Shown here: one piece after another, positions 28,792 through 39,031 of the stretch
How the letters are laid out: every line of letters begins with the position of its first letter
Numbering within the stretch: the first letter of the stretch is position 1
NCBI RefSeq assembly: GCF_001580025.1
Contig: NZ_LSZO01000157.1
Span: 1-64,000 of the forward strand
DNA from: Ventosimonas gracilis
Lineage (GTDB): Bacteria; Pseudomonadota; Gammaproteobacteria; Pseudomonadales; Pseudomonadaceae
DNA length: 64,000 bases
Direction of reading: 5' to 3'
The notes under the pieces: generated by a model
Told to the model about the DNA's origin: nothing
Database searches by the model: none
Seen by the model: only the letters and a program-made list of their open reading frames with translations
Translations under genes and position numbers: made by a program

Positions 28792-29436
28792 ATGCTTGGC
28801 GTAACCGACCTGTGGACTTATCTGCTGGGTACGGTCTTTATCATCCTGCTGCCGGGGCCCAACTCTTTGTTTGTGCTGGCGGTTTCCGCAAAACTCGGCA
28901 CGGCGGCGGGTTGGCGGGCGGCCAGTGCCGTGTTTATCGGCGATGCGCTGTTAATGCTGCTCGCCGCGCTGGGGCTGGCATCGCTGCTAAAAGCCTCGCC
29001 GCTGTTGTTTCAGCTATTAAGTTACGCAGGCGCCGCTTATTTATGCTGGCTGGGCGCAGGGATGCTTAAAGACGGCTGGCAGCGCTTGCGGCGCATGTCA
29101 ATGGTGGACGCGCCAAGAGCCCGAGTTGCAAACGGCGCGGTATTTTCCAAAGCGCTGTATTTAAGTCTTTCCAATCCTAAAGCCATTGCCTTTTATTTGT
29201 CGTTTTTTATCCAGTTTGTTGACCCGAATTATCCCCATCCGGCTTTGTCTTTTTTATTGCTGGGAACGATTTTAGAATTAACCAGTTTGCTTTATTTAGC
29301 GTTACTGATTTTCTTTGGCGTGCGGCTGGCCGCTTGGTTTACCCGCCGCCAAAAACTTGCCGCCGCAGCCAGTGGCAGTGTTGGCGGTCTGTTTATCGGC
29401 TTTGGCGTTAAACTCGCCGCCGCTTCTTCTTATTAG
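28792..29436 (+). CDS. LysE/RhtB-family amino-acid exporter
   Basis: A 214-residue membrane protein with about six helices. The N-terminal signature VFIILLPGPNSLFVLAVSAKLGTAAGWRAA and the mid-protein SLSNPKAIAFYLSFFIQFVDP are typical of the LysE/RhtB/LeuE group, which exports amino acids or homoserine lactones. The substrate is not readable. It sits between carA and carB, as a LysE-family gene does in P. aeruginosa. Spacing is 10 bases from carA and 19 from carB, so it is co-transcribed with them. Export of arginine or a related product would fit the operon but is speculation. Confidence 0.88.
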   Translation: MLGVTDLWTYLLGTVFIILLPGPNSLFVLAVSAKLGTAAGWRAASAVFIGDALLMLLAALGLASLLKASPLLFQLLSYAGAAYLCWLGAGMLKDGWQRLRRMSMVDAPRARVANGAVFSKALYLSLSNPKAIAFYLSFFIQFVDPNYPHPALSFLLLGTILELTSLLYLALLIFFGVRLAAWFTRRQKLAAAASGSVGGLFIGFGVKLAAASSY

Positions 29437-29455
29437 ATTTTTTAAAGGTTAAGCC

Positions 29456-32400
29456 ATGCCTAAACGCACAGACATTAACAGCGTGCTGATTATCGGCGCA
29501 GGCCCAATTGTTATTGGTCAGGCGTGCGAGTTTGACTACTCCGGCGCACAAGCATGCAAGGCGCTAAAAGAAGAAGGCATTCGGGTGATTTTGGTCAATT
29601 CCAATCCGGCGACCATCATGACCGACCCGGCCATGGCCGATGCCACTTATATTGAGCCTATCCACTGGCAAACCGTCGCCAAAATCATCGAACAGGAGAG
29701 GCCCGATGCGCTGCTGCCCACAATGGGTGGACAAACCGCGCTTAACTGTGCGCTGGATTTGCAGCGCCACGGCGTGCTGGACCATTTTGGCGTGCAGATG
29801 ATTGGTGCCAATGCCGACAGCATCGATAAAGCGGAAAACCGCGAGCGTTTTGATGCCGCCATGCGCAAAATCGGCCTTGCCTGCCCGCGTGCCGGTATTG
29901 CGCACAGCTTGCATGAGGCTTGGCAGGTGCAGGCCGAGGTCGGCTTTCCCTGCATTATTCGCCCGTCTTTTACCATGGGCGGCAGCGGTGGCGGCATTGC
30001 TTATAACCGCGAAGAATTCGAGGAAATCTGCACGCGTGGGCTGGAGCTGTCACCCTCCAATGAGCTGTTGATTGACGAGTCGCTGATCGGCTGGAAAGAG
30101 TACGAGATGGAGGTGATCCGCGATAAAAAGGATAACTGCATCATCGTCTGCTCGATTGAAAACTTCGACCCGATGGGCGTGCATACTGGCGATTCCATTA
30201 CCGTTGCCCCGGCGCAAACCTTGACCGACAAGGAATACCAAATCATGCGTAACGCGGCGATTGCCGTGCTGCGCGAAATCGGCGTAGAAACCGGTGGCTC
30301 CAACGTGCAATTTGGCGTTAATCCTAAAGATGGGCGCATGGTGGTGATTGAGATGAACCCGCGCGTGTCGCGCTCATCGGCGCTCGCCTCGAAAGCGACC
30401 GGTTTTCCGATTGCCAAAGTCGCCGCCAAACTTGCCATCGGCTATAGCCTGGATGAACTGGCCAACGACATTACCGGCGGGCGTACGCCGGCTTCGTTTG
30501 AACCGTCGATTGACTATGTCGTCACCAAAATCCCGCGTTTTGCCTTCGAGAAATTCCCGCAAGCCGATGCTCGCCTGACCACGCAAATGAAATCCGTCGG
30601 CGAAGTCATGGCGATTGGCCGTAACTTCCAGGAATCGCTGCACAAAGCACTGCGCGGCCTGGAAGTCGGCGCAACGGGCTTAAATCCACGCCTTGAGCCG
30701 AACTCGGCAGAGGCTCAAAGCACCCTTCGGCGCGAACTGACGGTACCCGGTGAAGGGCGTATCTGGTATTTAGCCGATGCCTTTCGCTTGGGCAAAACCT
30801 TGGATGAAGTCTTTGAACTCACCCATATCGACCGCTGGTTTTTGGTGCAGGTGCAGGATTTGGTTGAAGAGGAAGAACGGCTTAAATCCCGTGCATTAAA
30901 CGACTTAAATGAAGCCGATTTACGCAGACTAAAACGCAAAGGCTTTTCCGATGCACGCTTAGCCGAACAGCTAAATGCCAGCGAAGCCGATATTCGCGCT
31001 AAACGCCAAGTCCTTAACGTGCTGCCGGTCTATAAGCGCGTGGACACTTGCGCCGCCGAATTTGCTACCGACACCGCCTATCTGTATTCGACCTACGACG
31101 AAGAATGCGAAGCCGCGCCCTCTTCGCGCGACAAAATCATGATTTTAGGCGGCGGTCCCAACCGTATCGGCCAAGGTATTGAGTTTGACTACTGCTGCGT
31201 GCATGCCGCGCTCGCCATGCGCGAGGCCGGCTATGAAACCATCATGGTCAACTGCAATCCGGAAACCGTCTCCACCGACTACGACATTTCCGACCGCCTG
31301 TACTTTGAACCGGTCACGCTGGAAGACGTGCTGGAAATCGTCCGTATCGAGCAACCCAAGGGCGTGATTGTGCAATACGGCGGGCAAACCCCGCTCAAAC
31401 TCTGCCGTGCACTTGAGGCTGCAGGCGTTCCCATCATCGGCACTTCAGCCGATGCCATTGACCGCGCCGAAGACCGCGAGCGCTTTGCCGCCATGGTGCA
31501 ACAGCTTGCTCTGGCGCAGCCGCCCGGGGCGACCGCACGCAGCGCCGAACAAGCGCTGCAATACGCACGCAAGCTGGGCTACCCGCTGGTCGTGCGCCCA
31601 TCCTATGTGCTGGGCGGTCGCGCGATGGAAATCGTCCATCAAGAAGAAGAACTCGCCCGCTATATGCGCGAGGCGGTTAAAGTCAGCGCGGGCAGTCCGG
31701 TCTTGCTCGACCGCTTCCTCGACCGCGCCATTGAGGTGGATGTCGATGCGCTGTGCGACGGCGAGCAAGTGGTGATCGGCGCCATCATGCAGCACATCGA
31801 GCAAGCGGGCGTGCATTCTGGCGATTCGGCTTGCTCGCTGCCGCCTTATTCGCTTGGCCAGGACATCCAGCAAAAAATCCGCGAACAGGTCAGCAAAATG
31901 GCGCTGGAGCTTGGCGTAATCGGCCTGATGAACGTACAAATGGCGGTTCAGGGCGAAGCGATTTACGTGATTGAAGTCAACCCGCGTGCCTCGCGCACCG
32001 TGCCTTTTGTCTCCAAGTGCATCGGCCAGTCGCTCGCTAAAATCGCCGCGCGCGTGATGGCCGGGGAAAAATTGGCGGATTTGGGCTTTACCCGCGAAGT
32101 CATCCCGCCCTATTTTTGCGTGAAAGAAGCGGTCTTCCCGTTTAACAAATTCCCCGGAGTAGACCCGATTTTAGGGCCGGAAATGAAATCCACCGGCGAA
32201 GTGATGGGCGTAGGCGAAACCTTCGGCGAAGCCTTCGCCAAATCACAGCTTGCCGCCGGCGAGCTATTGCCCGAATCCGGCACGGCCTTTATCAGCCTGC
32301 GCGAAAGCGATAAACCGCAAGCGGCGCAGCTTGCACAAGGACTGCTTGACTTAGGCTTTGAACTGGTCGCCACAGCAGGCACGGCGCGCTTTATCGAGCA

Positions 32401-32671
32401 AGCCGGATTAACGGTCACCCGCGTCAACAAAGTCACCGAAGGCCGCCCGCATATCGTCGATAAGATTAAAAACGGCGAAATCAGCCTGATTATCAACACC
32501 ACTGAAGGCAGACAGTCGATTAGCGATTCCTGCTCCATCCGCCGTAACGCCCTGCAACACAAGGTTTACTGCACCACCACACTGGAAGCAGGCAAAGCCG
32601 TTTGTGATGCGCTGGCGGCACGCGGTGAACAAAGCGTTCGTCGCCTGCAAAGCCTGCACGCACAGCTTTAA
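29456..32671 (+). CDS. carB: Carbamoyl-phosphate synthase large subunit
   Basis: Makes carbamoyl phosphate from bicarbonate, ammonia and two ATP. The 1071-residue chain has two homologous ATP-grasp halves. The first contains [13 protein letters not shown] and [17 protein letters not shown]. The second begins near residue 556 with [20 protein letters not shown] and contains [15 protein letters not shown]. The C-terminal domain (about 935 onward) is the MGS-like allosteric domain that binds UMP and ornithine in E. coli. Length is normal and no residue looks missing. Confidence 0.98.
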   Translation: MPKRTDINSVLIIGAGPIVIGQACEFDYSGAQACKALKEEGIRVILVNSNPATIMTDPAMADATYIEPIHWQTVAKIIEQERPDALLPTMGGQTALNCALDLQRHGVLDHFGVQMIGANADSIDKAENRERFDAAMRKIGLACPRAGIAHSLHEAWQVQAEVGFPCIIRPSFTMGGSGGGIAYNREEFEEICTRGLELSPSNELLIDESLIGWKEYEMEVIRDKKDNCIIVCSIENFDPMGVHTGDSITVAPAQTLTDKEYQIMRNAAIAVLREIGVETGGSNVQFGVNPKDGRMVVIEMNPRVSRSSALASKATGFPIAKVAAKLAIGYSLDELANDITGGRTPASFEPSIDYVVTKIPRFAFEKFPQADARLTTQMKSVGEVMAIGRNFQESLHKALRGLEVGATGLNPRLEPNSAEAQSTLRRELTVPGEGRIWYLADAFRLGKTLDEVFELTHIDRWFLVQVQDLVEEEERLKSRALNDLNEADLRRLKRKGFSDARLAEQLNASEADIRAKRQVLNVLPVYKRVDTCAAEFATDTAYLYSTYDEECEAAPSSRDKIMILGGGPNRIGQGIEFDYCCVHAALAMREAGYETIMVNCNPETVSTDYDISDRLYFEPVTLEDVLEIVRIEQPKGVIVQYGGQTPLKLCRALEAAGVPIIGTSADAIDRAEDRERFAAMVQQLALAQPPGATARSAEQALQYARKLGYPLVVRPSYVLGGRAMEIVHQEEELARYMREAVKVSAGSPVLLDRFLDRAIEVDVDALCDGEQVVIGAIMQHIEQAGVHSGDSACSLPPYSLGQDIQQKIREQVSKMALELGVIGLMNVQMAVQGEAIYVIEVNPRASRTVPFVSKCIGQSLAKIAARVMAGEKLADLGFTREVIPPYFCVKEAVFPFNKFPGVDPILGPEMKSTGEVMGVGETFGEAFAKSQLAAGELLPESGTAFISLRESDKPQAAQLAQGLLDLGFELVATAGTARFIEQAGLTVTRVNKVTEGRPHIVDKIKNGEISLIINTTEGRQSISDSCSIRRNALQHKVYCTTTLEAGKAVCDALAARGEQSVRRLQSLHAQL

Positions 32672-32687
32672 ATAAAGAGATTAAACA

Positions 32688-33161
32688 ATGACTAAATTCC
32701 CCATGACGGCCACCGGCGCTAAAGCCCTTGAAGAGGAGCTCGCCAAACTTTTGGCCGAACGCCCAAAAATCAGCCAGGCCATTGCCACCGCCCGCGAACT
32801 CGGTGACTTAAAAGAAAACGCCGAATACCACGCCGCGCGTGAACAACAAGGCTTGGCGGAAGCACGTATCCGCGATATTGAGGCGAAACTCTCCAACGCG
32901 CAGATTATCGACATCCGCCAAATCCCACCAAGCGGCAAAGTGATTTTTGGCACAACGGTCGAGATTGCCCATTGCGAGACGGATGAAAGCCTGCGCTACC
33001 AAATCGTCGGCGAAGATGAAGCGGATATTAAACAGGGCAAAATCTCCGTCACCTCCCCCATCGCCCGCGCGTTAATCGGTAAAGAAGCAGGCGATACCGT
33101 CACCGTAAAAACCCCGGGCGGGGTGGTCGATTACGAAATTATTGAAGTGCAGCACTTATAA
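32688..33161 (+). CDS. greA: Transcription elongation factor GreA
   Basis: Rescues backtracked RNA polymerase by stimulating transcript cleavage in the secondary channel. The 157-residue protein has the N-terminal coiled coil with the conserved acidic tip ([23 protein letters not shown]) and the C-terminal FKBP-like domain ([23 protein letters not shown]). It starts 16 bases after carB, the Pseudomonas order. It is followed 5 bases later by a palindromic repeat shared with the convergent rhlB. Confidence 0.97.
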   Translation: MTKFPMTATGAKALEEELAKLLAERPKISQAIATARELGDLKENAEYHAAREQQGLAEARIRDIEAKLSNAQIIDIRQIPPSGKVIFGTTVEIAHCETDESLRYQIVGEDEADIKQGKISVTSPIARALIGKEAGDTVTVKTPGGVVDYEIIEVQHL

Positions 33162-33166
33162 AGCCT

Positions 33167-33198
33167 ACCCTCTCCCATTTTGGGCTCAGGGAGAGGGT
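33167..33198. terminator. Repeat-derived bidirectional terminator between greA and rhlB
   Basis: ACCCTCTCCC (33167–33176) pairs perfectly with GGGAGAGGGT (33189–33198) around a 12-base loop with a T-run. It is a copy of the interspersed palindrome. The rhlB stop codon (33186–33188) lies in the loop, and the last RhlB residues are read from the right arm. Confidence 0.75.
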
Positions 33199-34553
33199 GA
33201 ACATTTGGGCACGGCTGCGAGCCACTTCGCCGGCGGGATTTCGCAGTTGATTTTGCGGCCGATCAGGGCTTCGATGGGCGCCAAGGCGAAGGCGTCGTTT
33301 TCCCCGGCAAAGCTAATCGACGTACCGCTTGCGCCCGCCCTGCCCGTGCGGCCGATGCGGTGGACGTAATCGCCCGCTTCTTCGGGCAGTGTGTAGTTAA
33401 TGACGTGGCTGATACCTTCGATATGGATGCCGCGTCCGGCCACATCGGTGGCGACCAGCACGCGGATGCGCCCTTCACGGAAACCTTCGAGCACTTTGAT
33501 ACGTTTGTGCTGCGGTACGTCGCCGGACATTTGTGCGGCGCTGATGCCGTCTTTAAGCAAGCGTTCGCTGATGCGCTGTACTTCGTCGCGGCGGTTGGCG
33601 AAGACCATCACGCGCTGCCAGTTGTGCTCGGTGATCAGGTGATAGAGCAGTTTATATTTGTCGCTTTCGGCGACCGCGTAGACGTGTTGCTCCACGGTAT
33701 CGCTGGCGACCTGTTCGGGTTCGATTTCTACCAACACCGGCTCTTTTGTCCACTGTTTGGCGAGGTTCATCACGTCTTCGCTAAAGGTTGCGGAAAACAG
33801 CAAAGTCTGGCGTTCGGCCTTAGGCGGGGTCTGGCGGATGATTTGCCTGACTTGCGGGATAAAACCCATATCGAGCATGCGGTCGGCTTCGTCTAAAACC
33901 AGCACTTCGACCATATCCAGATGCACTTCGCCGCGCTGGTTAAAGTCGAGCAGGCGCCCTGGGGTGGCTATCAGGATGTCGCAAAACCGCGCTTCCAAGG
34001 TTTTTAGTTGTTTATCGAAATCCATCCCGCCGACAAAGCCCATCACGTTAAGGCCGCTGTAGCGGGTCAAAGCCTCGGCATCTTTGCCAATCTGTACCAC
34101 CAGCTCACGCGTGGGGGCTATCACCAAGGCACGCGGTTCGCCCATATAGCGCTCTTTCGGCGGCGGCGTGTGCAGCAGTTGGCTGATGATGGAAATTAAA
34201 AACGCCGCCGTTTTACCGGTACCGGTCTGCGCACGGCCAATCGCATCACGCCCGCTTAGCGTATGCCCCAACACTTCGGACTGAATCGGCGTGCAGTAGG
34301 GAAAGCCCAAATCATGCAGGGCGTGCATCAGGCCATCATGCAGGCCAAAGTCGTGAAAGCGGGTTTTGCCGGGAACCGGCGGGGCGACAAAATCGGCCAG
34401 TTGCCAAGGCTGTTCGGCCTTGTTGGTCGATGGTTGTTTACCGCGGCGCGGCGTTTTGGCTTTGCGGCTTTTAGCCGTCTTTGACGTATTTTCAGTGGAT
34501 GGCTTTTCGGCATCCGCTTCCTTGGTCAGGATTTTTTTCAGTGTGTTCAGCAA
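33186..34553 (-). CDS. rhlB: ATP-dependent RNA helicase RhlB-like (DEAD-box)
   Basis: Unwinds RNA, in gammaproteobacteria as part of the degradosome. From the TTG at 34553 it has 455 residues and starts LLNTLKKIL, like Pseudomonas RhlB; longer readings upstream run through the roxR gene in another frame. Residues 1–80 are basic and disordered ([11 protein letters not shown]). The Q-motif lies at [19 protein letters not shown], motif [13 protein letters not shown] at [17 protein letters not shown] at LLFSATF and motif [12 protein letters not shown]. The final CSPSP is encoded by the palindromic repeat. No ribosome-binding site is clear for the TTG, so the start is inferred from homology. Confidence 0.88.
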   Translation of the reverse strand: MLNTLKKILTKEADAEKPSTENTSKTAKSRKAKTPRRGKQPSTNKAEQPWQLADFVAPPVPGKTRFHDFGLHDGLMHALHDLGFPYCTPIQSEVLGHTLSGRDAIGRAQTGTGKTAAFLISIISQLLHTPPPKERYMGEPRALVIAPTRELVVQIGKDAEALTRYSGLNVMGFVGGMDFDKQLKTLEARFCDILIATPGRLLDFNQRGEVHLDMVEVLVLDEADRMLDMGFIPQVRQIIRQTPPKAERQTLLFSATFSEDVMNLAKQWTKEPVLVEIEPEQVASDTVEQHVYAVAESDKYKLLYHLITEHNWQRVMVFANRRDEVQRISERLLKDGISAAQMSGDVPQHKRIKVLEGFREGRIRVLVATDVAGRGIHIEGISHVINYTLPEEAGDYVHRIGRTGRAGASGTSISFAGENDAFALAPIEALIGRKINCEIPPAKWLAAVPKCSPSP

Positions 34554-34594
34554 GGGTTTCTCTAAAGTTTGTGGTCTGGTGAGCGGCTCTATTT

Positions 34595-34626
34595 CCTCCC
34601 CGCTCTCATTTATGGGAGCGGGAGGG
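34595..34626. repeat. Interspersed palindrome between roxR and rhlB
   Basis: CCTCCCCGCTCTCAT (34595–34609) pairs imperfectly with ATGGGAGCGGGAGGG (34612–34626). It lies directly after the roxR stop and upstream of the co-directional rhlB start, so it may end the roxSR message before rhlB. Confidence 0.7.
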
Positions 34627-34629
34627 CGA

Positions 34630-35184
34630 TTACCGCCGCACCGGCCTTTTTTGCAGTTTGCGCTGCAAGGTACGCCGGTGCATGCCAAGGGCGCGGGCGG
34701 TGGCGGAAATATTACCCTCGTGTTCGGCCAGTACGCGCTGGATATGTTCCCATTGCAGACGGTCAACCGACATCGGGTTTTCCGGCACCAAGGTATCAGG
34801 GTTGGCCTGTTTGGAGAGTAGCGCGGTGAGCACGTCATCGGCATCGGCGGGCTTGCACAGGTAATTGGTCGCACCGCGTTTAATCGCCTCCACTGCGGTG
34901 GCGATACTGGAATAGCCGGTTAGGATAACCACGCGCATTTCCGCATCCAACTCCAGCAGTTTGGGCAGCAGTACCAAGCCGGAGTCACCCTCCATCTTTA
35001 AATCCAGCACGGCGTAATCGGGCAAATCATTCTGCGCGAGCGCCAAGCCTTCATCAGCGCTGTGCGCCACACTGACGCGAAAGCCGCGCCTGCTCATGGC
35101 GCGTTCCATCACGCGGGTAAAGGTGGGGTCGTCATCGACCAGCAAAAGGTGTGGTTGGTCTTCCGTTTCAGTAACTTCATTCAT
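34630..35184 (-). CDS. roxR: Redox response regulator RoxR/RegA/PrrA-like
   Basis: A 184-residue response regulator. The receiver domain has the acidic pair LLVDDD, the phospho-acceptor Asp61 in VLDLKM, and the switch residues in ILTGYSS and LCKPAD. The C-terminal Fis-type helix-turn-helix [26 protein letters not shown] is the conserved DNA-binding end of the RegA/PrrA/ActR/RoxR group. In Pseudomonas RoxR controls the cyanide-insensitive oxidase and other respiratory genes in response to redox state. Its start overlaps the roxS stop by 4 bases, so sensor and regulator are translated together. Confidence 0.92.
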   Translation of the reverse strand: MNEVTETEDQPHLLLVDDDPTFTRVMERAMSRRGFRVSVAHSADEGLALAQNDLPDYAVLDLKMEGDSGLVLLPKLLELDAEMRVVILTGYSSIATAVEAIKRGATNYLCKPADADDVLTALLSKQANPDTLVPENPMSVDRLQWEHIQRVLAEHEGNISATARALGMHRRTLQRKLQKRPVRR

Positions 35185-36470
35185 AAGGCGTTTCCTTGTG
35201 ACCGATGCGGCAGCTTAAGTTCGGTTACTGTGCCAGCGACAGGGTGCGCGTACAACCTTAAAACGCCACCCACGCGGCTGATGCTGGCGCGGCTTAAAAA
35301 TAAACCAATGCCAAAACCCTTGCCGTCTTTGCTGCTAACAAAGGGCTGGCCGATTTGCTTGGCAATAGCGGGCGATACGCCGCAGCCTTGGTCGTGAATG
35401 GTCAAATGGATATGGCTGTTGTCCCAATTTAAGCGAATTTCAAGCTGCTGTGGGCAGGCATCGGCGGCGTTGTTGAGCAGGCTAAGCAGCGCCTGGCTTA
35501 AATCGGTCGGCACGCTTAACTTCGGCGGCTCGCCCGGTCCTTGGCACTGATACTGATAGCTCAGCTCGGGGCGCATTAAATTCCAGCGGTTTAACGCGCT
35601 GTTTACCCAGTCGCTCACACTTTGTTCGGGAGGTGCCTCGCGGCGGTCGATTTCTGCCGCCCGTACCAGTTGTTGCAGCGTGTTTTTACACTGCCCGACT
35701 TGCTCTTGCAGCATGGCGAGGTCTTCTTGTAACGCCGGGTCCTGGTGCTCATGGCGCAACTCTTTAAGCAGCACGCTGATGGTCGCCAAGGGCGTGCCCA
35801 GTTCATGCGCCGCGCCAGCGGCCTGGGTGGCTATCGCCAGTAGTTGTTGGTCGCGCAGCCCTTCTTCGCGCCGCTTGGCACGCAGTTCTTCCTGCCTTCT
35901 TAAAGCAGCGGCCATTGCCGCGACAAAAAAGGTAATCAGCACAGCCGCCAGCGCAAAGCTGAGCCACATGCCGTAAATAAGCAGTTTTTCACGCTGGCCG
36001 GGCAGCATCTGCAGCGGCTGCGACCAGACAATCAGCAGGTTGTAGGCGGCCAGTGCCAGCCCTGCGAGCAGCAGGCTGTAAAAGCGCGATAAGGTCGCTG
36101 CGGCAATGGTCAGTGGCACCAGATAGTAGGAGACAAAAGGATTGGCTGCACCGCCGGAGTAGTACAGCAGCACGCTGTGTATCAACAGGTCACAGGCCAG
36201 TTGCGCGGCGTATTCGCGCTCCCCGACCGGCACGCTAAAGCGCAGCCTGAAAACCGTTAACGCACAGAGCGTGGCCGAAGCGGCGAGGGTGAGCCAAAGC
36301 GCCGTCCAAGGCAACGGGGATGGCAACAGGTCGCAAATATAGGCAAATCCCACCGAAGCGGCTTGCGCGAGTAGCACCAGAATGCGGATTAAGGTCAACC
36401 GCCAGAGGTTTTGATGGCTGGCCGAAAGCATCGCCAGCGGCGGTGTGGACATGCGGTTTTCAGTATTCAT
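35181..36470 (-). CDS. roxS: Redox sensor histidine kinase RoxS/RegB/PrrB-like
   Basis: A 429-residue inner-membrane kinase that senses respiratory redox state and phosphorylates RoxR. Six membrane helices occupy residues 25–190. Between them lies GGAANPF (106–112), matching the GGxxNPF quinone-binding motif of RegB. The H-box is AAGAAHELGTPLATISVLLKEL with phospho-His222. The ATP-binding end has NNAADACPQQLEI, HDQGCGVSP and GKGFGIGLFLSRASI. The start is ATG at 36470, which overlaps the diguanylate cyclase stop, or ATG at 36452, which does not; neither has a clear ribosome-binding site. Confidence 0.93.
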   Translation of the reverse strand: MNTENRMSTPPLAMLSASHQNLWRLTLIRILVLLAQAASVGFAYICDLLPSPLPWTALWLTLAASATLCALTVFRLRFSVPVGEREYAAQLACDLLIHSVLLYYSGGAANPFVSYYLVPLTIAAATLSRFYSLLLAGLALAAYNLLIVWSQPLQMLPGQREKLLIYGMWLSFALAAVLITFFVAAMAAALRRQEELRAKRREEGLRDQQLLAIATQAAGAAHELGTPLATISVLLKELRHEHQDPALQEDLAMLQEQVGQCKNTLQQLVRAAEIDRREAPPEQSVSDWVNSALNRWNLMRPELSYQYQCQGPGEPPKLSVPTDLSQALLSLLNNAADACPQQLEIRLNWDNSHIHLTIHDQGCGVSPAIAKQIGQPFVSSKDGKGFGIGLFLSRASISRVGGVLRLYAHPVAGTVTELKLPHRSQGNAL

Positions 36471-37989
36471 CGCGGTAAACGACTACCCGATTACGTCCGC
36501 CTGCCTTGGCTTGGTAAAGCGCCGCATCGGCGCATTGCAGCAGGGTTTCGCCCGCTTCTTGGGCTGTGTCTTTTTGCGGATACAGCGCGTGCACACCAAT
36601 GCTGATGGTCAAAATGCCCAGCGGGCTGGCTCCGTGGCTGATGGCACGTTGCTCCAGTGTTTGGCGGATTTTCTCAGCCACTCGCGCCGCACCGCTGCTG
36701 TCAGTTGCCGAAAGCAGCAGGCAAAACTCCTCGCCACCGTAGCGAGCCGCCAAATCGCCCGGGCGATTCTGCCCCATCCGCAATACCTTGGCGACTTGGC
36801 GCAGACACTGGTCACCGCCGCTGTGTCCGTAAAGGTCGTTGTATTGCTTGAACAAATCCACATCCAACATCAGCAACGCCAAGGGCTGGCGGGCACGGCG
36901 GGCACGGCGCAATTCTTCATTCAGGTGCGCCATAAAATGCCGCCGATTGGCAAGGCCAGTTAGTTCATCTTCAAGGGCGAGTTTTTCCAATTGCAGCCTT
37001 TGTTCGGCCAGATGGTCACGCGCCTGTTGCAAGGCACGATGGGTCTCCAGCTCTCCTTTAATCAGGTGCAGCAGATAAAAGCCAAACAGGTTGAGCAGAA
37101 CAATCAGAATAACTACGACCACTATTTGCATGGCCGCTTCAGTGCGCCAATTTGCCAGTACTTCGTCCTGCGTCAGCGCGGTTATCACCACCAACGGATA
37201 GCGCTCCAACCGACGGTAGCTGTACATCCGTTTGCGGCCATTTTCCATCAACCTAAAACTGCCGCTGTTTTGCTGCGAAGGTAGCGTGTTGCTGAGCAGG
37301 CCGTTGTCTGCGCTGGGTGGTTGACGCACCAATACGGTGCCGTCATTCAGCGACAACGAAATAAAGCCGTGGTATTTGATGTCCAGCGTTTGGTAAACCT
37401 GTTGAAAGTAATTCACCCGTACCGAGGCGACGACTACGCCATTAAAACGCCCCTCGTTATCATTCAAGCGGCGCGTGACCGGAATCACCCATTCACCACT
37501 GCTGCGCCCCGGCAAGGGCGGGCTGATATAGACATGGCTGTCTTCGTGCTCGCGGTGCCACTTGAAATAGCCGCGGTCGGTATTGTCATGGTCCTGCATA
37601 CGTGCACCGTAAGAACTGGTCAGCCAATTGCCCTCACGGTCGAACGCCAGCAGGCTCTGTAGGTCCGGCAATTCCTGCACGCGCTGCTGCATAAAGCGTT
37701 GCAGCCTGGGCATTCGATTCGGCTCTTGCCCATCGACCTCAAGCCGCTCGGCCAAGCCCAGCAACACGGTATCAGCGGCTTTTAAGGTATCTTCGGCGTG
37801 TTGGGCAAGCGCAGCGGCGAGGTTTTCCGAAGCAGAACGCGCTTCATCCAAACGGGTTTGTCTGGCATCCCAGATTAGCCAAATGACGCTAACCAACAGC
37901 GAAAAACTGGCCAAGACGACGAACGCTTTGGTCAGCGGCAACAACATGGGTTTTCGGTGCAACAGGGGAACAGCAAAGTTATCGGGCAT
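36460..37989 (-). CDS. Membrane diguanylate cyclase with periplasmic Cache-like sensor
   Basis: Makes cyclic di-GMP from GTP. A membrane helix (about residues 19–39) is followed by a periplasmic sensor of about 245 residues with Cache-like features (DRGYFKWHREHEDSHVYISP, WVIPVTRRL). A second helix (about 287–310) and a coiled coil lead to the GGDEF domain. The active site GGEEF (418–422) is intact, and the inhibitory I-site RPGD (409–412) sits 5 residues ahead, so product feedback is expected. I chose ATG 37989; TTG 38013 would add 8 residues. It ends at the beginning of roxS on the same strand, suggesting co-transcription. Confidence 0.92.
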   Translation of the reverse strand: MPDNFAVPLLHRKPMLLPLTKAFVVLASFSLLVSVIWLIWDARQTRLDEARSASENLAAALAQHAEDTLKAADTVLLGLAERLEVDGQEPNRMPRLQRFMQQRVQELPDLQSLLAFDREGNWLTSSYGARMQDHDNTDRGYFKWHREHEDSHVYISPPLPGRSSGEWVIPVTRRLNDNEGRFNGVVVASVRVNYFQQVYQTLDIKYHGFISLSLNDGTVLVRQPPSADNGLLSNTLPSQQNSGSFRLMENGRKRMYSYRRLERYPLVVITALTQDEVLANWRTEAAMQIVVVVILIVLLNLFGFYLLHLIKGELETHRALQQARDHLAEQRLQLEKLALEDELTGLANRRHFMAHLNEELRRARRARQPLALLMLDVDLFKQYNDLYGHSGGDQCLRQVAKVLRMGQNRPGDLAARYGGEEFCLLLSATDSSGAARVAEKIRQTLEQRAISHGASPLGILTISIGVHALYPQKDTAQEAGETLLQCADAALYQAKAGGRNRVVVYRDEY

Positions 37990-38071
37990 CAGCCTAAAAA
38001 ATCGCTCTTGCAAGAAATTACATAGTGTACGCTAGTTGGCTCCCTACCCTACCACTCCTATTGAAAATTGC

Positions 38072-39031
38072 ATGCCGTTTCACGCCGTTTTTCTTGACCA
38101 GGCTTCGCTTGATTTGGGCGACCTTGAACTTGCTCCGCTCCGCAACCTGTTTGATGAACTGGTATTACATCCATCCACCTGCCCCGAACAGGTCAGTGAG
38201 CGCCTGCAAGGTGCACAAATTGCCATCAGCAATAAAGTGCCGATCACGCGCGAGACTTTGCAGGCTTGTCCTGAGCTTAAGCTGGTGCTGATCGCCGCCA
38301 CCGGCTGCAACAATATTGACCTTGCCGCCGCCGGTGAATTCGGTGTTACCGTCTGCAACTGCCAAGGCTACGGCACCGCTTCAGTGGCGCAACACTGCAT
38401 CGGATTATTGCTCGCGCTGGCGACTCGCCTGGCAGACTATCAAAAAGCCGTACAAAGCGGGCGCTGGCAACAGGCCCGCCAATTTTGCTTGCTGGATTTT
38501 CCGATTGTGGAACTGTCCGGCAAAACCTTAGGCATTTTGGGTTACGGCGAATTAGGTCAAGCGGTCGGCAAACTCGCCCAAGCATTAGGCATGCAGGTAT
38601 TGATCGGGCAGTTGCCGGGCCGTCCTGCTCAAAATGGACGACTGCCGCTGAGTCAACTGCTGCCGCAAGTCGATGCCTTAAGCCTGCACTGCCCATTAAC
38701 CGAACAAACGCGCGGCTTGATCGGTAAAGACGAACTGCGGCAAATGAAAAAAACCGCCTTTTTACTCAATACCGCCCGTGGTGGCTTGGTCGATGAACAG
38801 GCGCTGGCAGATGCACTTAAAAACGGCCACCTGGGCGGCGCGGCGCTCGATGTGCTCAGCGAAGAGCCGCCGCGTTCGGGCAATGTGCTACTCGCGCCCG
38901 ATATTCCGCGCCTGTTGATCACCCCACACAACGCCTGGGGTAGCCGTGAAGCGCGGCAGCGTATTGTGATGCAGCTTGCTGAAAATACCGCCGCGTTCTT
39001 GTCGGGTAATCCCATGCGGGTGATTGGCTGA
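38072..39031 (+). CDS. hprA: D-2-hydroxyacid dehydrogenase, glycerate/hydroxypyruvate type
   Basis: A 319-residue NAD(P)-dependent dehydrogenase, most like Pseudomonas HprA (hydroxypyruvate to D-glycerate). The ATG at 38072 gives MPFHAVFLDQASLDLGDLEL, the family N-terminus. Seen are the substrate-loop VLIAATGCNNIDLAAA, the nucleotide fold LGILGYGELGQAVG, the arginine-bearing NTARGGLVDEQAL and the catalytic histidine in TPHNAWGSREAR. The substrate is inferred from overall likeness; a related 2-hydroxyacid cannot be excluded. The stop TGA overlaps the rsmC start by one base. Confidence 0.88.
   Translation: MPFHAVFLDQASLDLGDLELAPLRNLFDELVLHPSTCPEQVSERLQGAQIAISNKVPITRETLQACPELKLVLIAATGCNNIDLAAAGEFGVTVCNCQGYGTASVAQHCIGLLLALATRLADYQKAVQSGRWQQARQFCLLDFPIVELSGKTLGILGYGELGQAVGKLAQALGMQVLIGQLPGRPAQNGRLPLSQLLPQVDALSLHCPLTEQTRGLIGKDELRQMKKTAFLLNTARGGLVDEQALADALKNGHLGGAALDVLSEEPPRSGNVLLAPDIPRLLITPHNAWGSREARQRIVMQLAENTAAFLSGNPMRVIG

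Noticed and set aside
33186..34874. A 562-residue reading of rhlB with a 107-residue longer N-terminus
   Set aside because: The extra part runs through roxR in another frame and is Pro/Cys/Arg-rich nonsense; the TTG at 34553 gives the RhlB N-terminus.
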